Source: Buttiauxella gaviniae ATCC 51604
GTDB lineage: Bacteria > Pseudomonadota > Gammaproteobacteria > Enterobacterales > Enterobacteriaceae
DNA length: 64,000 nt
Direction: 5' to 3'
Assembly (NCBI RefSeq): GCF_001654835.1
Contig: NZ_LXEP01000031.1
Coordinates: 310,001-374,000 of the forward strand
The first letter of the stretch is position 1. Every line of letters begins with the position of its first letter. The notes beneath the pieces are model-generated. The model was not told the DNA's origin. It worked only from the letters and a program-made list of their open reading frames with translations, and ran no database searches. The position numbers were made by a program, and so were the translations under genes. Below are positions 37,731-47,156 of this stretch, piece after piece.

Positions 37731-38528
37731 TTATGTCGTTGTTGTGCCCGCCGTCATGTTGATCACCGTTGCTGTCATTGCACCTGCATGATCTGACGCC
37801 AGAAAAGCCATAAGTTCCGCTACTTGTGAAAGCGTTGGCAGGCGTTTCAACATGGTGCTTTGCGCCGCACCTCCCACCCACTGCTCCACGGTTAACCCCA
37901 TTGCTTGCGCCTTAGAAGCGAACACTTCGTTGGTGTAGGAACCTGCCTCAACCGCGCCGACAAGCGCATGCGAACGCACGCAGAGAACTCGAATATTTTT
38001 GGGAGCAAGTTCGCAGGCAAGAGCTTTGACAAACGCTTCAATACCCGCGCAGCCGACAATATGGCCAGAGTGACCCGCAATCACCATTACGCCTGCGGGA
38101 GGGACAACCGTCAGGATACTTCCCGCTCGTTCGCCACCCATATGCGGAGCAACTGCTTTTGAAATGTTGAATTGAGCTGTGAGGAACGGGTCAAACCCTT
38201 GTCTAAATTGCGCCAGGGATAATTCAATAACACTCTTTCCCTGGTCATGCACAAAACCGGTTGTGTTTATCACCACATCAAAGCCACCGGTCTGCTGGGC
38301 CAGTTGTGCAATTCGCTCGATAGTTGATTGTTCATCGAGCACGTCGATATTGAATGTTTCGGCGCTACCTCCCGCTGCGCGGATATCATCAGCAATCTGG
38401 TGCAACCTTTCCTGGCTGCGTGCGCCCAAATATACATGCGCCCCCTCGCGCGCTATTACATGCGCAACCGCTCTGCCGATGGCACCACTACCACCGAAGA
38501 TCACCACGATTTTGTTTTTAAGTAGCAT
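37731..38528 (-). CDS. SDR-fold protein with degenerate active site
   Basis: 265 residues with the Rossmann fold of short-chain dehydrogenases. The nucleotide-binding loop is GGSGAIG (12-18) and an Asp is conserved after it (NIDVLDE). The classical catalytic residues are missing: the usual YxxxK is His156-x-x-x-Cys160, the usual catalytic Ser is replaced in VVPPAG (about Pro143), and the NNAG motif reads NTTG (88-91). It may bind NAD(P) without normal dehydrogenase chemistry. ATG 38528 follows GAGGA. It is convergent with rcdA, 19 bp away, and absent from this spot in E. coli K-12. Confidence 0.85.
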   Translation of the reverse strand: MLLKNKIVVIFGGSGAIGRAVAHVIAREGAHVYLGARSQERLHQIADDIRAAGGSAETFNIDVLDEQSTIERIAQLAQQTGGFDVVINTTGFVHDQGKSVIELSLAQFRQGFDPFLTAQFNISKAVAPHMGGERAGSILTVVPPAGVMVIAGHSGHIVGCAGIEAFVKALACELAPKNIRVLCVRSHALVGAVEAGSYTNEVFASKAQAMGLTVEQWVGGAAQSTMLKRLPTLSQVAELMAFLASDHAGAMTATVINMTAGTTTT

Positions 38529-38660
38529 CACGAATCCTCGCTCATCAACTCTCAATCTTCAAATTATGAACGATGGATTTAGATTTGGTGGTGATTAAAG
38601 CGTGAATGGAACAGAGGATGGTAAGAAATTGATTTGAAAGAGAACTCAAATTTCAGGCAA

Positions 38661-38740
38661 TAAAAAACCCATCAACCTTGAACCAAAGAGGCGGGGTTGA
38701 TGGGCTCCACAAATTGGGGACATCAAAGAAAAGCAGTGGC
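38661..38740 (-). ncRNA. rybB: Small RNA RybB
   Basis: About 80 nt on the minus strand starting GCCACTGCTTTTCTTTG and ending in a rho-independent terminator (CCCATCAACC / GGTTGATGGG, then six T). It matches E. coli RybB almost base for base, including the 5' seed. RybB is a sigma-E-dependent Hfq-binding RNA that lowers outer-membrane protein mRNAs, such as ompC, ompW and others, during envelope stress. It lies between rcdA and ybjL as in E. coli. Confidence 0.96.
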
Positions 38741-38745
38741 ACTAA

Positions 38746-38774
38746 TTAAGACTTTGCCCCAGGCAAAAAGTTCG
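38746..38774 (-). promoter_or_regulatory. Sigma-E promoter of rybB
   Basis: The minus strand has CGAACTT (38774-38768), 16 bases, then TCTTA (38751-38747), and the RNA 5' end 7 bases on at 38740. This fits the sigma-E consensus GGAACTT-N15/16-TCnnA. Confidence 0.85.
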
Positions 38775-38816
38775 CACTGTCATAAAAAAATCTTGTTTCT
38801 TTGTCTGCGGCACCGA

Positions 38817-40499
38817 TCACAAACCGGGCCATATGATTACGATAAGCGTCCCCGCCAGCGTTAACAACACGTTAGCGATAGCGTAAGTCCCGGCGTACCC
38901 AAGTGCTGGAATGTTGCTGCGCGCAGTGTCGCTGATGATTTCCATCGCTGGTGCGCAGGTACGTGCACCCATCATTGCCCCAAATAGCAATGCGCGGTTC
39001 ATACGTAAAACATATGCACCGAACAGGAAGCAGATAACAACGGGCACCAGGCTTACGATAAGTCCAGCAATCAACATTTGCCCGCCAACGGCACCCAGGC
39101 CGTTGCCAATGCCGCTACCGGCGCTTAGGCCGACGCCGGCCATAAACACCATCAGGCCAAACTCTTTCACCATATTCAGCGCACCTTGCGGGATATAGCC
39201 GAATGTCGGGTGGTTGGCTCGCAGGAAGCCAAGCATGATACCTGCGAATAGCAAGCCTGCGGCGTTGCCGACGCCAAAACTGAACGAGCTGAACTGGAAG
39301 GTGATCATGCCAATCATTAGGCCAATAATGAAGAAGGCACAGAAGGCGAGCAGGTCAGTTATCTGGCTGTGAATCGAGATAAAGCCAATACGTTCAGCAA
39401 CGGTTTTCACGCGACGGGCATCACCGCTGACCTGTAAAACATCACCTTTGTTCAGCACGATATTATCGTCTATTGGCATTTCAATCTGGCTGCGGATAAC
39501 ACGGTTCAGGAAGCAGCCGTGGTCGGTCAGCTTTAATTGCCCAAGACGGCGGCCGACAGCATTGTGGTTCTTCACCACAATCTCTTCAGTAACGATGCGC
39601 ATATCCAGCAGGTCGCGGTCGAAAACCTCTTTACCATTACGGAAACTTGGATCGAGGCGTGAATGCGCATCCGGGTAACCTACCAGTGCGATTTCATCAC
39701 CCTTTTGCAGCACGGCGTCACCATCCGGGTTTGCCAGGATGCCGTTACGGCGGATACGTTCGATGTAGCAACCGGTCTGGCGATAAATTCCCAGCTCACG
39801 CAGGTTTTTACCATCAGCCCATGCAACCAACTCAGAACCTACGCGATAGGCGCGAATAACAGGAAGGTAAACTTTACGTGCGGCATCGGTGTCCAGGCCA
39901 CGTTCGCGAGCAATTTGCTGCGCGCTGGTCTGCAAATCCTGGTGCTGGAGTTTTGGCAGGTAGCGTGCGCCAACAATCAGACTCACCAGGCCGATAAGAT
40001 AGGTCAGTGCGTAGCCGAGGCTCAAGTTGTCGAGCGATGTGGCTAACTGGGCTCCGGCAGCACCGGAATGGCGCAAGGTATCACCTGCACCTACCAACAC
40101 TGGCGTTGAGGTCATTGAGCCTGCGAGCATCCCCGCCGTGAGGCCAATATCCCAGCCAAAGAGTTTCCCCAACCCTAAGGCAAGCAACATGGCGGTTCCC
40201 ACCATCACCAGTGCCAGCATCAAGTAATTTTTGCCATCGCGGAAGAAAATTGAAAAAAAGTTTGGCCCAGCTTCCACTCCGACACAAAAAATGAACAGCA
40301 TAAAACCCAGATTTAGGGCGTCTGTGTTAATGGAAAAATGTTGTTGGCCGAGTAATAAAGAGACTACTAAAACACCAATGGAATTACCCAGTTGGACTGG
40401 ACCAAGGCGTAATTTACCCAGGCATAAACCTAAGGTCAGAACAACAAATAATAACAGGATGTAATTCCCGCTTAACAAATCTGCGACGTTTATATTCAC
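38817..40499 (-). CDS. ybjL: YbjL, AAE-family putative transporter
   Basis: 560 residues (E. coli: 561). The aspartate:alanine exchanger family member has five N-terminal helices, two cytoplasmic TrkA-C (RCK_C) domains at about 200-370 ([33 protein letters not shown]), and five to six C-terminal helices. Repeated family motifs [19 protein letters not shown] and [18 protein letters not shown] are seen. The substrate is unknown. Its stop lies just upstream of the rybB promoter. Confidence 0.95.
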   Translation of the reverse strand: MNINVADLLSGNYILLLFVVLTLGLCLGKLRLGPVQLGNSIGVLVVSLLLGQQHFSINTDALNLGFMLFIFCVGVEAGPNFFSIFFRDGKNYLMLALVMVGTAMLLALGLGKLFGWDIGLTAGMLAGSMTSTPVLVGAGDTLRHSGAAGAQLATSLDNLSLGYALTYLIGLVSLIVGARYLPKLQHQDLQTSAQQIARERGLDTDAARKVYLPVIRAYRVGSELVAWADGKNLRELGIYRQTGCYIERIRRNGILANPDGDAVLQKGDEIALVGYPDAHSRLDPSFRNGKEVFDRDLLDMRIVTEEIVVKNHNAVGRRLGQLKLTDHGCFLNRVIRSQIEMPIDDNIVLNKGDVLQVSGDARRVKTVAERIGFISIHSQITDLLAFCAFFIIGLMIGMITFQFSSFSFGVGNAAGLLFAGIMLGFLRANHPTFGYIPQGALNMVKEFGLMVFMAGVGLSAGSGIGNGLGAVGGQMLIAGLIVSLVPVVICFLFGAYVLRMNRALLFGAMMGARTCAPAMEIISDTARSNIPALGYAGTYAIANVLLTLAGTLIVIIWPGL

Positions 40500-40796
40500 G
40501 AAGGATAACTTCTTGTTTACTAGTAACTTGTTGAAAGAAATGGTTTTTTGCGTTAGGGTTTCTACTAATTACGACGCAATTTAATGTATTTCTAGTGCAT
40601 TAAAATATCCAGTGCGCAGACCTGATAATAGCCGTTAGTTTAATCTTTATGAAGTTTTACGGCTAGTAAGAATATTGTGCTAATTACACTATCTATTTTT
40701 TTAGCAGGGATGGCTGAGACTTTATCTGACTGGGGCAAGGTTCGGCGTGCGGAGCTGAAAATTTAAGTTCGATACAAGCGATCGTCAGGGGGATGT
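40500..40796. other. Gap between ybjL and ybjM
   Basis: Divergent promoter region of about 300 bp, AT-rich near ybjL. No ORF, structured RNA or recognisable operator was found. Confidence 0.4.
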
Positions 40797-41168
40797 GTGT
40801 TCATGCGTGGACAACGTTGGTTTGGAGTCATTTGCTGCTTCGTGTTGTTTGTTGGCGTATTTCTCTCGCAGAAACTAAGTGCTGCCAGCAGCTACCCGGG
40901 TGACAGACATTCCGAGTGGGGATTGTTATTTTTTATCCTGCCGGGTGTCATTGCTAGCGTGTTTTCACGCCATGGCCGAGTGATCAAACCGCTGATGGGC
41001 GCAGTGCTGGCTTCACCATTTTGTCTGTTAATCATTCATTTTTGGTTGTCGCCAACGCGAACGTTCTGGCAAGAAATGGCCTGGATGTTTAGTGCTGTGT
41101 TTTGGTGTGCTCTTGGAGCATTGTGCTACTTATTTGTACGTAGTGTGCTCCGCCGTCAGCGGCGATAA
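40797..41168 (+). CDS. ybjM: YbjM, small inner-membrane protein
   Basis: 123 residues, four likely membrane helices. Family stretches RWFGVICCFVLF, GLLFFILPGVIASVFS and FWCALGALCYLF match E. coli YbjM. Function unknown. GTG at 40797 is well spaced from AGGGGG; ATG at 40803 is the alternative. Convergent with grxA across a shared terminator. Confidence 0.88.
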   Translation: MFMRGQRWFGVICCFVLFVGVFLSQKLSAASSYPGDRHSEWGLLFFILPGVIASVFSRHGRVIKPLMGAVLASPFCLLIIHFWLSPTRTFWQEMAWMFSAVFWCALGALCYLFVRSVLRRQRR

Positions 41169-41198
41169 AAAAACCGGCTCATTGAGCCGGTTTTTTTA
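41166..41198. terminator. Bidirectional terminator ybjM/grxA
   Basis: AACCGGCTC / GAGCCGGTT with a 3-base loop, flanked by a run of A and a run of seven T, so it acts on both strands. Confidence 0.92.
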
Positions 41199-41216
41199 TA
41201 TCTAAATTTTTTCAGC

Positions 41217-41489
41217 TTATTGCGCGTTCTGGAACAAGCTTAGGTGTTCTTTAGCATACGCTTCAAAATCAGTGCAACCGCCAATGTGTTTCTGGTCGAG
41301 GAAAATCTGCGGTACGGTTTCAACAGGTTTACCAACAGTTTTTTCCAGGTCGGCTTTGCTGATGCCTTCAGCATGGATATCAACATAACGGAAGTTGAAG
41401 TCGTCACGCTCAGCGGTCAATTTCTCAGCCAACTCTTTAGCACGAACACAATATGGGCAGCCAGGGCGACCAAAGATTACTGCAAACAT
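41217..41489 (-). CDS. grxA: Glutaredoxin 1
   Basis: 90 residues (E. coli: 85). Glutaredoxin 1 reduces disulfides, including those of ribonucleotide reductase and OxyR, with electrons from glutathione. The active site is Cys11-Pro-Tyr-Cys14. The glutathione-binding TVPQIF with its cis-proline and the GGCTDFEAY stretch are present. There is a Cys in GGC where E. coli has GGY. In E. coli it is OxyR-regulated. Confidence 0.95.
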   Translation of the reverse strand: MFAVIFGRPGCPYCVRAKELAEKLTAERDDFNFRYVDIHAEGISKADLEKTVGKPVETVPQIFLDQKHIGGCTDFEAYAKEHLSLFQNAQ

Positions 41490-41806
41490 GGAATCTCCTT
41501 TATTTTTTGTGGCCGATACGTACCGGCGAATGGCAACTATAATGCCGCTAACTGTTGCGAATGGAAAGAAGGTCTTACCTGTTAGTCTGATATTCCTCGC
41601 CTATATACCCGTCATACTTCAAGCTGCTGGTGCGTTGGCTGTCCTCGCTCACCACGGTCACTTACTTGAGTAAGCTCCCGTGGATTCCCTGCGTTGCCGC
41701 CTGCCCGCATCGTGAATTATTTAGGGTATAAAATGTAGATTACAAAGATGCAGCCTGAAATATGTCGGGTATATAATGAATCGATAATTGCTTTGGAGAC
41801 AAGTGG
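41490..41806. other. Gap between grxA and ybjC
   Basis: Divergent region of 317 bp: grxA promoter, then an ERIC copy (41604-41730), then a short promoter stretch for ybjC-nfsA with TATAAT at 41772-41777. Confidence 0.6.
41604..41730 (-). repeat. ERIC element (copy 4)
   Basis: 127 bp bounded by TATACCC and GGGTATA, with the consensus centre GGTCACTTACTTGAGTAAGCTCCCGTGGA. It lies between the divergent genes grxA and ybjC, and so separates their promoters. Confidence 0.92.
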
Positions 41807-42106
41807 ATGCGTTCACTCGGTGCGTTACCGAAACCTGTGTTAATCCTCGAAGTTATCGGTATCGCTTTTTTACTGCTGTCATATCTTTCCCTGAACAGCT
41901 ACGTGACTTTACCCGCACCCTTTGGGAATGCCACGGCGGCTATCATCATGGTATTTTTAGGCATTGCGCTGATGCTCCCGGCGGCAGCATTTATGGTTTG
42001 GGCGATGGCTCAAAACGTTGCGCCGCTGCTGACCAAACGCCAGGCCCCACTCGATAAATCTCATTCAAACAAGCCAAAGGATAAACGCGATGACGCCGAC
42101 CATTGA
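41807..42106 (+). CDS. ybjC: YbjC, small membrane protein cotranscribed with nfsA
   Basis: 99 residues with two membrane helices (VLILEVIGIAFLLLSYL and IIMVFLGIALMLPAAAFMVW) and a charged tail. It matches E. coli YbjC (95 residues), whose function is unknown. In E. coli ybjC-nfsA-rimK-ybjN is a SoxS/MarA-responsive unit. ATG follows GGAGACAAGTG. It overlaps nfsA by 17 bases. Confidence 0.9.
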   Translation: MRSLGALPKPVLILEVIGIAFLLLSYLSLNSYVTLPAPFGNATAAIIMVFLGIALMLPAAAFMVWAMAQNVAPLLTKRQAPLDKSHSNKPKDKRDDADH

Positions 42107-42812
42107 TCTGCTGCGTTCACACCGTTCCATTCGTCGCTTCACCGACGAGCCGATTACAGACGAGCAGCGTGCAGCGATTGTTGCCAGTGCCCAGGCGGCC
42201 TCGAGTTCCAGTTTTTTACAGTGCACGTCGATTATTCGCATCACGGATAAGTCGCTGCGTGAGCAACTTGTTCCGCTGACCGGTGGCCAACAGCATGTGG
42301 CACAAGCGGCAGAGTTTTGGGTATTTTGCGCCGACTTTAACCGCCATTTGCAAATTTGCCCCGAAGCGCAGCTCGGCCTTGCAGAGCAGTTGCTGCTTGG
42401 CGTTGTTGATACAGCAATGCTTGCACAAAACGCGTTTACTGCAGCTGAGTCGCTGGGTTTAGGTGGCGTTTACATTGGTGGTATTCGTAACGGCATTGAA
42501 GCCGTAACGGAATTACTGGCTTTGCCAAAGCACGTGCTGCCGCTATTCGGCCTGTGTCTTGGCTGGCCTGATGAAGATCACGGTATCAAACCGCGTATGC
42601 CAGCCGCGATGCTAATGCATGAGAACAGCTATCAACCAGTGGATGAAAACGTTCTGGCTCAGTACGACGAAGAGATGGCGCAGTATTATCTCTCACGTGG
42701 CAGTAACACGCGCCGCGACACGTGGAGTGACCATATTCGTCGCACCATCATTAAAGAAAGCCGTCCTTTCATTCTCGATTATCTGCATAAGCAGGGTTGG
42801 GCAACGCGCTAG
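42090..42812 (+). CDS. nfsA: Oxygen-insensitive NADPH nitroreductase NfsA
   Basis: 240 residues, as in E. coli. NfsA is a flavoprotein (FMN) that reduces nitroaromatics such as nitrofurans by two-electron steps using NADPH, and also quinones. Motifs are HRSIRRFTDEPI near the N-terminus, SSSFLQCTSIIRI for FMN, AESLGLGGVYIGGIRN, and the C-terminal RGSNTRRDTWSDHIRR. In E. coli rimK follows directly; here xapABR stands between. Confidence 0.96.
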   Translation: MTPTIDLLRSHRSIRRFTDEPITDEQRAAIVASAQAASSSSFLQCTSIIRITDKSLREQLVPLTGGQQHVAQAAEFWVFCADFNRHLQICPEAQLGLAEQLLLGVVDTAMLAQNAFTAAESLGLGGVYIGGIRNGIEAVTELLALPKHVLPLFGLCLGWPDEDHGIKPRMPAAMLMHENSYQPVDENVLAQYDEEMAQYYLSRGSNTRRDTWSDHIRRTIIKESRPFILDYLHKQGWATR

Positions 42813-42820
42813 ATCATTAA

Positions 42821-42840
42821 GCGGTGGCACCTGCCACCGC
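42821..42840 (+). terminator. Stem-loop after nfsA
   Basis: GCGGTGGCA / TGCCACCGC, perfect 9-pair stem with a 2-base loop, eight bases after the nfsA stop. T-run is poor. Confidence 0.55.
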
Positions 42841-42964
42841 TAATCAATACATTTTCACTATCAATCAGCCGCCTAAACGGTATTGGTTGAGGGTACTTAT
42901 CAGTCGGTATAACAGTTTCAGAATTTTTACTCTGTTACTTCGACCTTCTGATAAGGAACTCCCG

Positions 42965-43798
42965 ATGCCGATGACAACACTTGATAACTCCCCGTATTAC
43001 GCCGCAGATATTATTCGTTCTCGTATTAACGGGCTTGTGCCACGCGTGGCTTTCATTCTGGGTTCTGGCCTTGGCGAGCTGGCTGAGAAAATCGAACAGG
43101 CGGTTGTGTTCCCATACGATGAGTTGCCTGGTTTCCCGGTTAGCACCGTGCATGGCCATGCGGGTGAGCTGGTTGTCGGTACGCTGGCGGGTGTTCCTGT
43201 CGCTTGCATGAAGGGGCGCGGTCACTTCTACGAAGGGCGCGGTATGTCGGTGATGACCAACGCGATTCGTACATTCAAACTGCTCGGTTGTGAAATTCTG
43301 TTCTCCACTAACGCCGCCGGTTCATTACGCCCTGAAGTTGGCCCTGGTCAACTGGTGGCGCTGAACGACCATATCAACACCATGCCTGGCACACCGATGG
43401 TTGGTCCGAACGATGACCGCTTTGGTGAGCGCTTCTTCTCGCTGGCGAATGCTTATGACGCGGACTACCGTGGTGTTTTGCAAAGCGTGGCAAAAGAGCA
43501 GGGCTTCCCGTTGACTGAGGGTGTGTTTGTTTCTTACCCTGGCCCGAACTTTGAAACAGCAGCAGAAATTCGCATGATGCAAATCATCGGAGGCGATGTG
43601 GTCGGTATGTCTGTGGTGCCTGAGGTTATCAGCGCGCGCCATTGCGGCCTGAAAGTTGTTGCGGTTTCGGCAATTACTAACCTCGCTGAAGGCCTTGGCA
43701 GTGTGCAGCTCTCCCACGCGCAAACACTGGCGGCGGCGGCACTATCACGCCAGAACTTTATCAATCTGATTTGCGGTTTCCTGGGCAAACTCGCCTGA
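42965..43798 (+). CDS. xapA: Purine nucleoside phosphorylase II (xanthosine phosphorylase)
   Basis: 277 residues, the same as E. coli XapA. It splits xanthosine, inosine and guanosine with phosphate into base and ribose-1-phosphate. Motifs of the trimeric PNP family are visible: ILGSGLGELA (phosphate loop), FPVSTVHGHAGELVVG, GRGHFYEGRG, STNAAGSL, and GPNFETAAEIRMMQIIGGDVVGMSVVPEV. Start at 42965 after AAGGA. First gene of xapA-xapB-xapR; xapB follows after 28 bp. Confidence 0.94.
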   Translation: MPMTTLDNSPYYAADIIRSRINGLVPRVAFILGSGLGELAEKIEQAVVFPYDELPGFPVSTVHGHAGELVVGTLAGVPVACMKGRGHFYEGRGMSVMTNAIRTFKLLGCEILFSTNAAGSLRPEVGPGQLVALNDHINTMPGTPMVGPNDDRFGERFFSLANAYDADYRGVLQSVAKEQGFPLTEGVFVSYPGPNFETAAEIRMMQIIGGDVVGMSVVPEVISARHCGLKVVAVSAITNLAEGLGSVQLSHAQTLAAAALSRQNFINLICGFLGKLA

Positions 43799-43826
43799 GG
43801 CACTTCCAACACACCGGGTAAAACAC

Positions 43827-45098
43827 ATGGCTATTAACTCTATGGCGATTAAACATCGCTTGAAAATCATGTTGTTTTTGCAGTACTTCATTTGGGGGGC
43901 CTGGCTGGTCACGCTGGGTTCGTACATGATTAATACCCTCGGGTTCCGAGGGGCTGATGTGGGCATGGTGTATAGCACCAAGGGTATTGCTGCGCTATTA
44001 ATGCCAGGTATTGTCGGTATTATTGCCGACAAATGGCTGCCCGCGAATCGTGTCTATGCTCTATGCCACCTGGTGTGTGCGCTAATGCTTGCCTGGGCGG
44101 CCAGCATTAATCAGCCGGGGTTGATGTTCTGGGTTATGTTGGGCAACGCCATGGCGTTTATGCCAACAATTGCACTGTCGAATACTATTTCTTATGCCAG
44201 CCTCGAAAAAGCAGGGCTGGATACTGTCAGCCATTTCCCACCGATCCGCGTCTTTGGCACTATTGGGTTTATTGCGGCAATGTGGACCGTGAGTCTGATG
44301 CGCTTTGAACTTAGCAATATTCAGCTTTATATCGCAGCTGGGGCGTCATTAGCGCTGGCTCTCTACTCACTAACTTTGCCAACTATTCCAGTGGTGAAAG
44401 GTGGGATCTCTCGTACTTGGGTAAGCCGTCTGGGGCTTGATGCTTTTGTATTGTTCAAGAACCCGCGCATGGCTGTTTTCTTCTTATTCGCCATGTTGTT
44501 AGGTGCGGTACTACAGATAACGAACACTTTCGGCAATCCGTTCCTGCATGATTTCGCCCGCAACCCTGAGTTTGCCAATAGTTTCGTGGTGCAATATCCG
44601 TCGATTCTGTTGTCTGTTTCTCAGATGTCGGAAGTGGCATTTATCCTGACCATTCCGTTCTTCCTGCGCCGTTTTGGTATCAAGCAGGTGATGTTGATGA
44701 GTATGGTGGCCTGGGTGCTGCGTTTTGCACTCTTTGCCTGGGGTGACCCATCGGCGTTTGGTTTTGTATTACTGCTGCTTTCGATGGTGGTGTACGGCTG
44801 TGCCTTCGATTTCTTCAATATCTCCGGTTCTGTGTTTGTAGAACAAGAAGTGGATTCGCGCATACGTGCTAGTGCTCAGGGGCTGTTTATGACAATGGTC
44901 AACGGAATTGGCGCCTATCTCGGTGCGATTCTCAGCGGATATGTCGTCGACTACTTCAGCGTTGATGGAGTCAAAGACTGGACCACAATCTGGTTGGTGT
45001 TTGCCGGATATGCGTTAGTACTGGCGGTTATCTTCCACTTTAGTTTCCAGTATCGCCATAACCCAACGCTTAAGGCTTCGGCACCGGTCGCACATTAA
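43827..45098 (+). CDS. xapB: Xanthosine:proton symporter XapB
   Basis: 423 residues (E. coli: 418), twelve helices, nucleoside:H+ symporter family (NupG-type, MFS). The family stretches LQYFIWGAWLVTLGSYMI, FMPTIALSNTISY and PPIRVFGTIGFI are clear, and SVFVEQEVDSRIRASAQGLFMTMVNG is typical. It imports xanthosine and other purine nucleosides. Confidence 0.93.
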   Translation: MAINSMAIKHRLKIMLFLQYFIWGAWLVTLGSYMINTLGFRGADVGMVYSTKGIAALLMPGIVGIIADKWLPANRVYALCHLVCALMLAWAASINQPGLMFWVMLGNAMAFMPTIALSNTISYASLEKAGLDTVSHFPPIRVFGTIGFIAAMWTVSLMRFELSNIQLYIAAGASLALALYSLTLPTIPVVKGGISRTWVSRLGLDAFVLFKNPRMAVFFLFAMLLGAVLQITNTFGNPFLHDFARNPEFANSFVVQYPSILLSVSQMSEVAFILTIPFFLRRFGIKQVMLMSMVAWVLRFALFAWGDPSAFGFVLLLLSMVVYGCAFDFFNISGSVFVEQEVDSRIRASAQGLFMTMVNGIGAYLGAILSGYVVDYFSVDGVKDWTTIWLVFAGYALVLAVIFHFSFQYRHNPTLKASAPVAH

Positions 45099-45166
45099 CA
45101 GTCGGCCGGATTACATCGAGCAGCAGGAGTGATAACGTATGGGGCTGCCAGAACATAGGGAGCCCC

Positions 45167-46084
45167 ATGACTATTTCACAGCGAACTTACCGTACCGACT
45201 TAAAACTTCTGCGCTATTTCCAGGCAGTGGCGGAAGAGTTGCACTTTGGCAAAGCGGCCTTGCGGCTAAACATGTCCCAGCCACCACTGAGTTTTCATAT
45301 CAAAGAGCTTGAGTCTCAACTCGGTACCGTTTTGTTTATTCGTCATTCACGGAGTGTTGCGTTGACACATGCGGGAGAAATCTTGCTTGAAGAGACCCGT
45401 CGATTGCTCGACAGCGCAAACCTTGCATTGGCCCGGGTAGAACAAATTGGGCGTGGTGAAGGCGGGCGCATTCATCTGGGAATTGTTGGTACGGCGATTT
45501 GGGGTGGATTACGTCTTGGGTTACAACAGTTTATCGCCGATTTTCCGGCCATTGATATTCTATTTCGCGAGAAGTCGCCGGGAGATCAAATCTCCTTGAT
45601 TGAGCGTCACGAAATTGATGCCGGTATCTGGCGTATGGAAACCAATCCTCCCCCGGGTCTACGAAGTGAAAAACTACATGACGCTACGTTCCTCGTTGCT
45701 TTGCCAGAAAAACATCCGCTGACGAAACAATCCGCCATTGATATTGAGTCACTGCGTCATGAGCCATTTGTCACTATGACTGCGGTGCATTCTGACTGGA
45801 CTTTTTTGCAAGGTGTCTGTCGCGAAGCGGGTTTTTCGCCTCGTATTGTCAGAGAAGCTGTTGAGCCGCAGACCGTACTGGCGCTGGTCAGCATCGGCAT
45901 AGGGCTGACTATTATGGCCGATAGTTATGCGCAGATGAGTTGGCCGGGCGTCACCTTCCGTCCGCTTACAAAAGCGATCCCGGCAGATCTTTATGTGGTG
46001 TACGATCCGCATCATTTGGCATCTACAACGCGTCATTTAATCGACGTGTTAAAGCAGTCGCCAGACACATTGCCCGTTCGTTGA
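45167..46084 (+). CDS. xapR: LysR-family regulator XapR
   Basis: 305 residues (E. coli: 294). The LysR helix-turn-helix is LRYFQAVAEELHFGKAALRLNMSQPPLSFHIKELESQLG (about 15-53) and the effector domain follows (GRIHLGIVGTAIWGG; IGIGLTIMADSYAQM). XapR activates xapAB in response to xanthosine. Same strand as xapAB, 68 bp on, as in E. coli. AGGGAG precedes the ATG. Confidence 0.92.
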   Translation: MTISQRTYRTDLKLLRYFQAVAEELHFGKAALRLNMSQPPLSFHIKELESQLGTVLFIRHSRSVALTHAGEILLEETRRLLDSANLALARVEQIGRGEGGRIHLGIVGTAIWGGLRLGLQQFIADFPAIDILFREKSPGDQISLIERHEIDAGIWRMETNPPPGLRSEKLHDATFLVALPEKHPLTKQSAIDIESLRHEPFVTMTAVHSDWTFLQGVCREAGFSPRIVREAVEPQTVLALVSIGIGLTIMADSYAQMSWPGVTFRPLTKAIPADLYVVYDPHHLASTTRHLIDVLKQSPDTLPVR

Positions 46085-46148
46085 AACCAGATGGCAGTGA
46101 TATGATAGTTGCGCTGTCATTATTGGACTGGAAACGCTGAGGTGCAGG

Positions 46149-47051
46149 GTGAAAATCGCCATTTTATCCCGGGATGGAACGCTTTATTCTTGTAAACGCC
46201 TACGTGAAGCGGCGTCACGCCGTGGTCATGCAGTCGAAATTATCGATCCCCTTTCTTGTTACATGAACATCAATCCGTCTGCACCATCAGTGCACTATAA
46301 AGGTCGCCAGCTTCCTCATTACGATGCGGTAATTCCACGTATCGGCTCCGCGATCACTTTCTACGGCACGGCGGTATTGCGCCAGTTTGAGATGTTAGGT
46401 AGTTACCCGCTCAACGAATCAGTTGCCATTACGCGCGCGCGTGACAAGTTGCGATCGTTGCAGTTGATGGCGCGTCAGGGGATTGACCTGCCGGTCACAG
46501 GCTTTGCTCACTCTCCAGATGACACCAGCGATTTAATTGACATGGTAGGCGGTGCGCCGCTGGTGGTGAAACTGGTGGAAGGCACCCAGGGAATTGGTGT
46601 GGTGTTAGCCGAAACGCGCCAGGCGGCGGAAAGTGTAATAGACGCGTTTCGCGGTCTGAATGCCCATATTCTGGTGCAAGAATATATAAAAGAAGCGCAA
46701 GGCAGGGATATTCGTTGCCTGGTAGTGGGTAATAAAGTCGTTGCCGCAATTGAACGCCAGGCAAAACCGGGAGATTTCCGCTCCAATTTGCACCGTGGTG
46801 GGGTAGCGAATCAGGTCTCAATTACGGAACGTGAGCGAGAAATCGCCTTACATGCGGCGGCGACCCTGGGTCTGGATGTCGCAGGGGTGGATATTTTACG
46901 TGCTGAACGTGGCCCGCTGGTGATGGAAGTCAACGCTTCACCGGGTCTTGAAGGCATTGAAAAAACCAGTGGCGTGGATATCGCGACGCTGATGATCAAG
47001 TGGATTGAGCAGCAAGCACAGCCAGGATTTTGCCTGAAAACTGGCGGCTAA
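46149..47051 (+). CDS. rimK: Ribosomal protein bS6 glutamate ligase RimK
   Basis: 300 residues, as in E. coli. RimK is an ATP-grasp enzyme that adds glutamates to the C-terminus of ribosomal protein S6. ATP-grasp motifs: [19 protein letters not shown] (P-loop region), [21 protein letters not shown], and the metal site [14 protein letters not shown]. The start is GTG at 46149, after GAGGTG. It follows xapR by 64 bp, so cotranscription with nfsA may be lost here. Confidence 0.95.
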   Translation: MKIAILSRDGTLYSCKRLREAASRRGHAVEIIDPLSCYMNINPSAPSVHYKGRQLPHYDAVIPRIGSAITFYGTAVLRQFEMLGSYPLNESVAITRARDKLRSLQLMARQGIDLPVTGFAHSPDDTSDLIDMVGGAPLVVKLVEGTQGIGVVLAETRQAAESVIDAFRGLNAHILVQEYIKEAQGRDIRCLVVGNKVVAAIERQAKPGDFRSNLHRGGVANQVSITEREREIALHAAATLGLDVAGVDILRAERGPLVMEVNASPGLEGIEKTSGVDIATLMIKWIEQQAQPGFCLKTGG

Positions 47052-47156
47052 ATTCGAGCGAATGCGCCATTGGGCGCATAAAATTAGTATGAGCCGCCAT
47101 TTTTGCGTAAGCTATGGCGCGACTTAATCACTCCCTTTAAAGAGGCTACGGCATTT

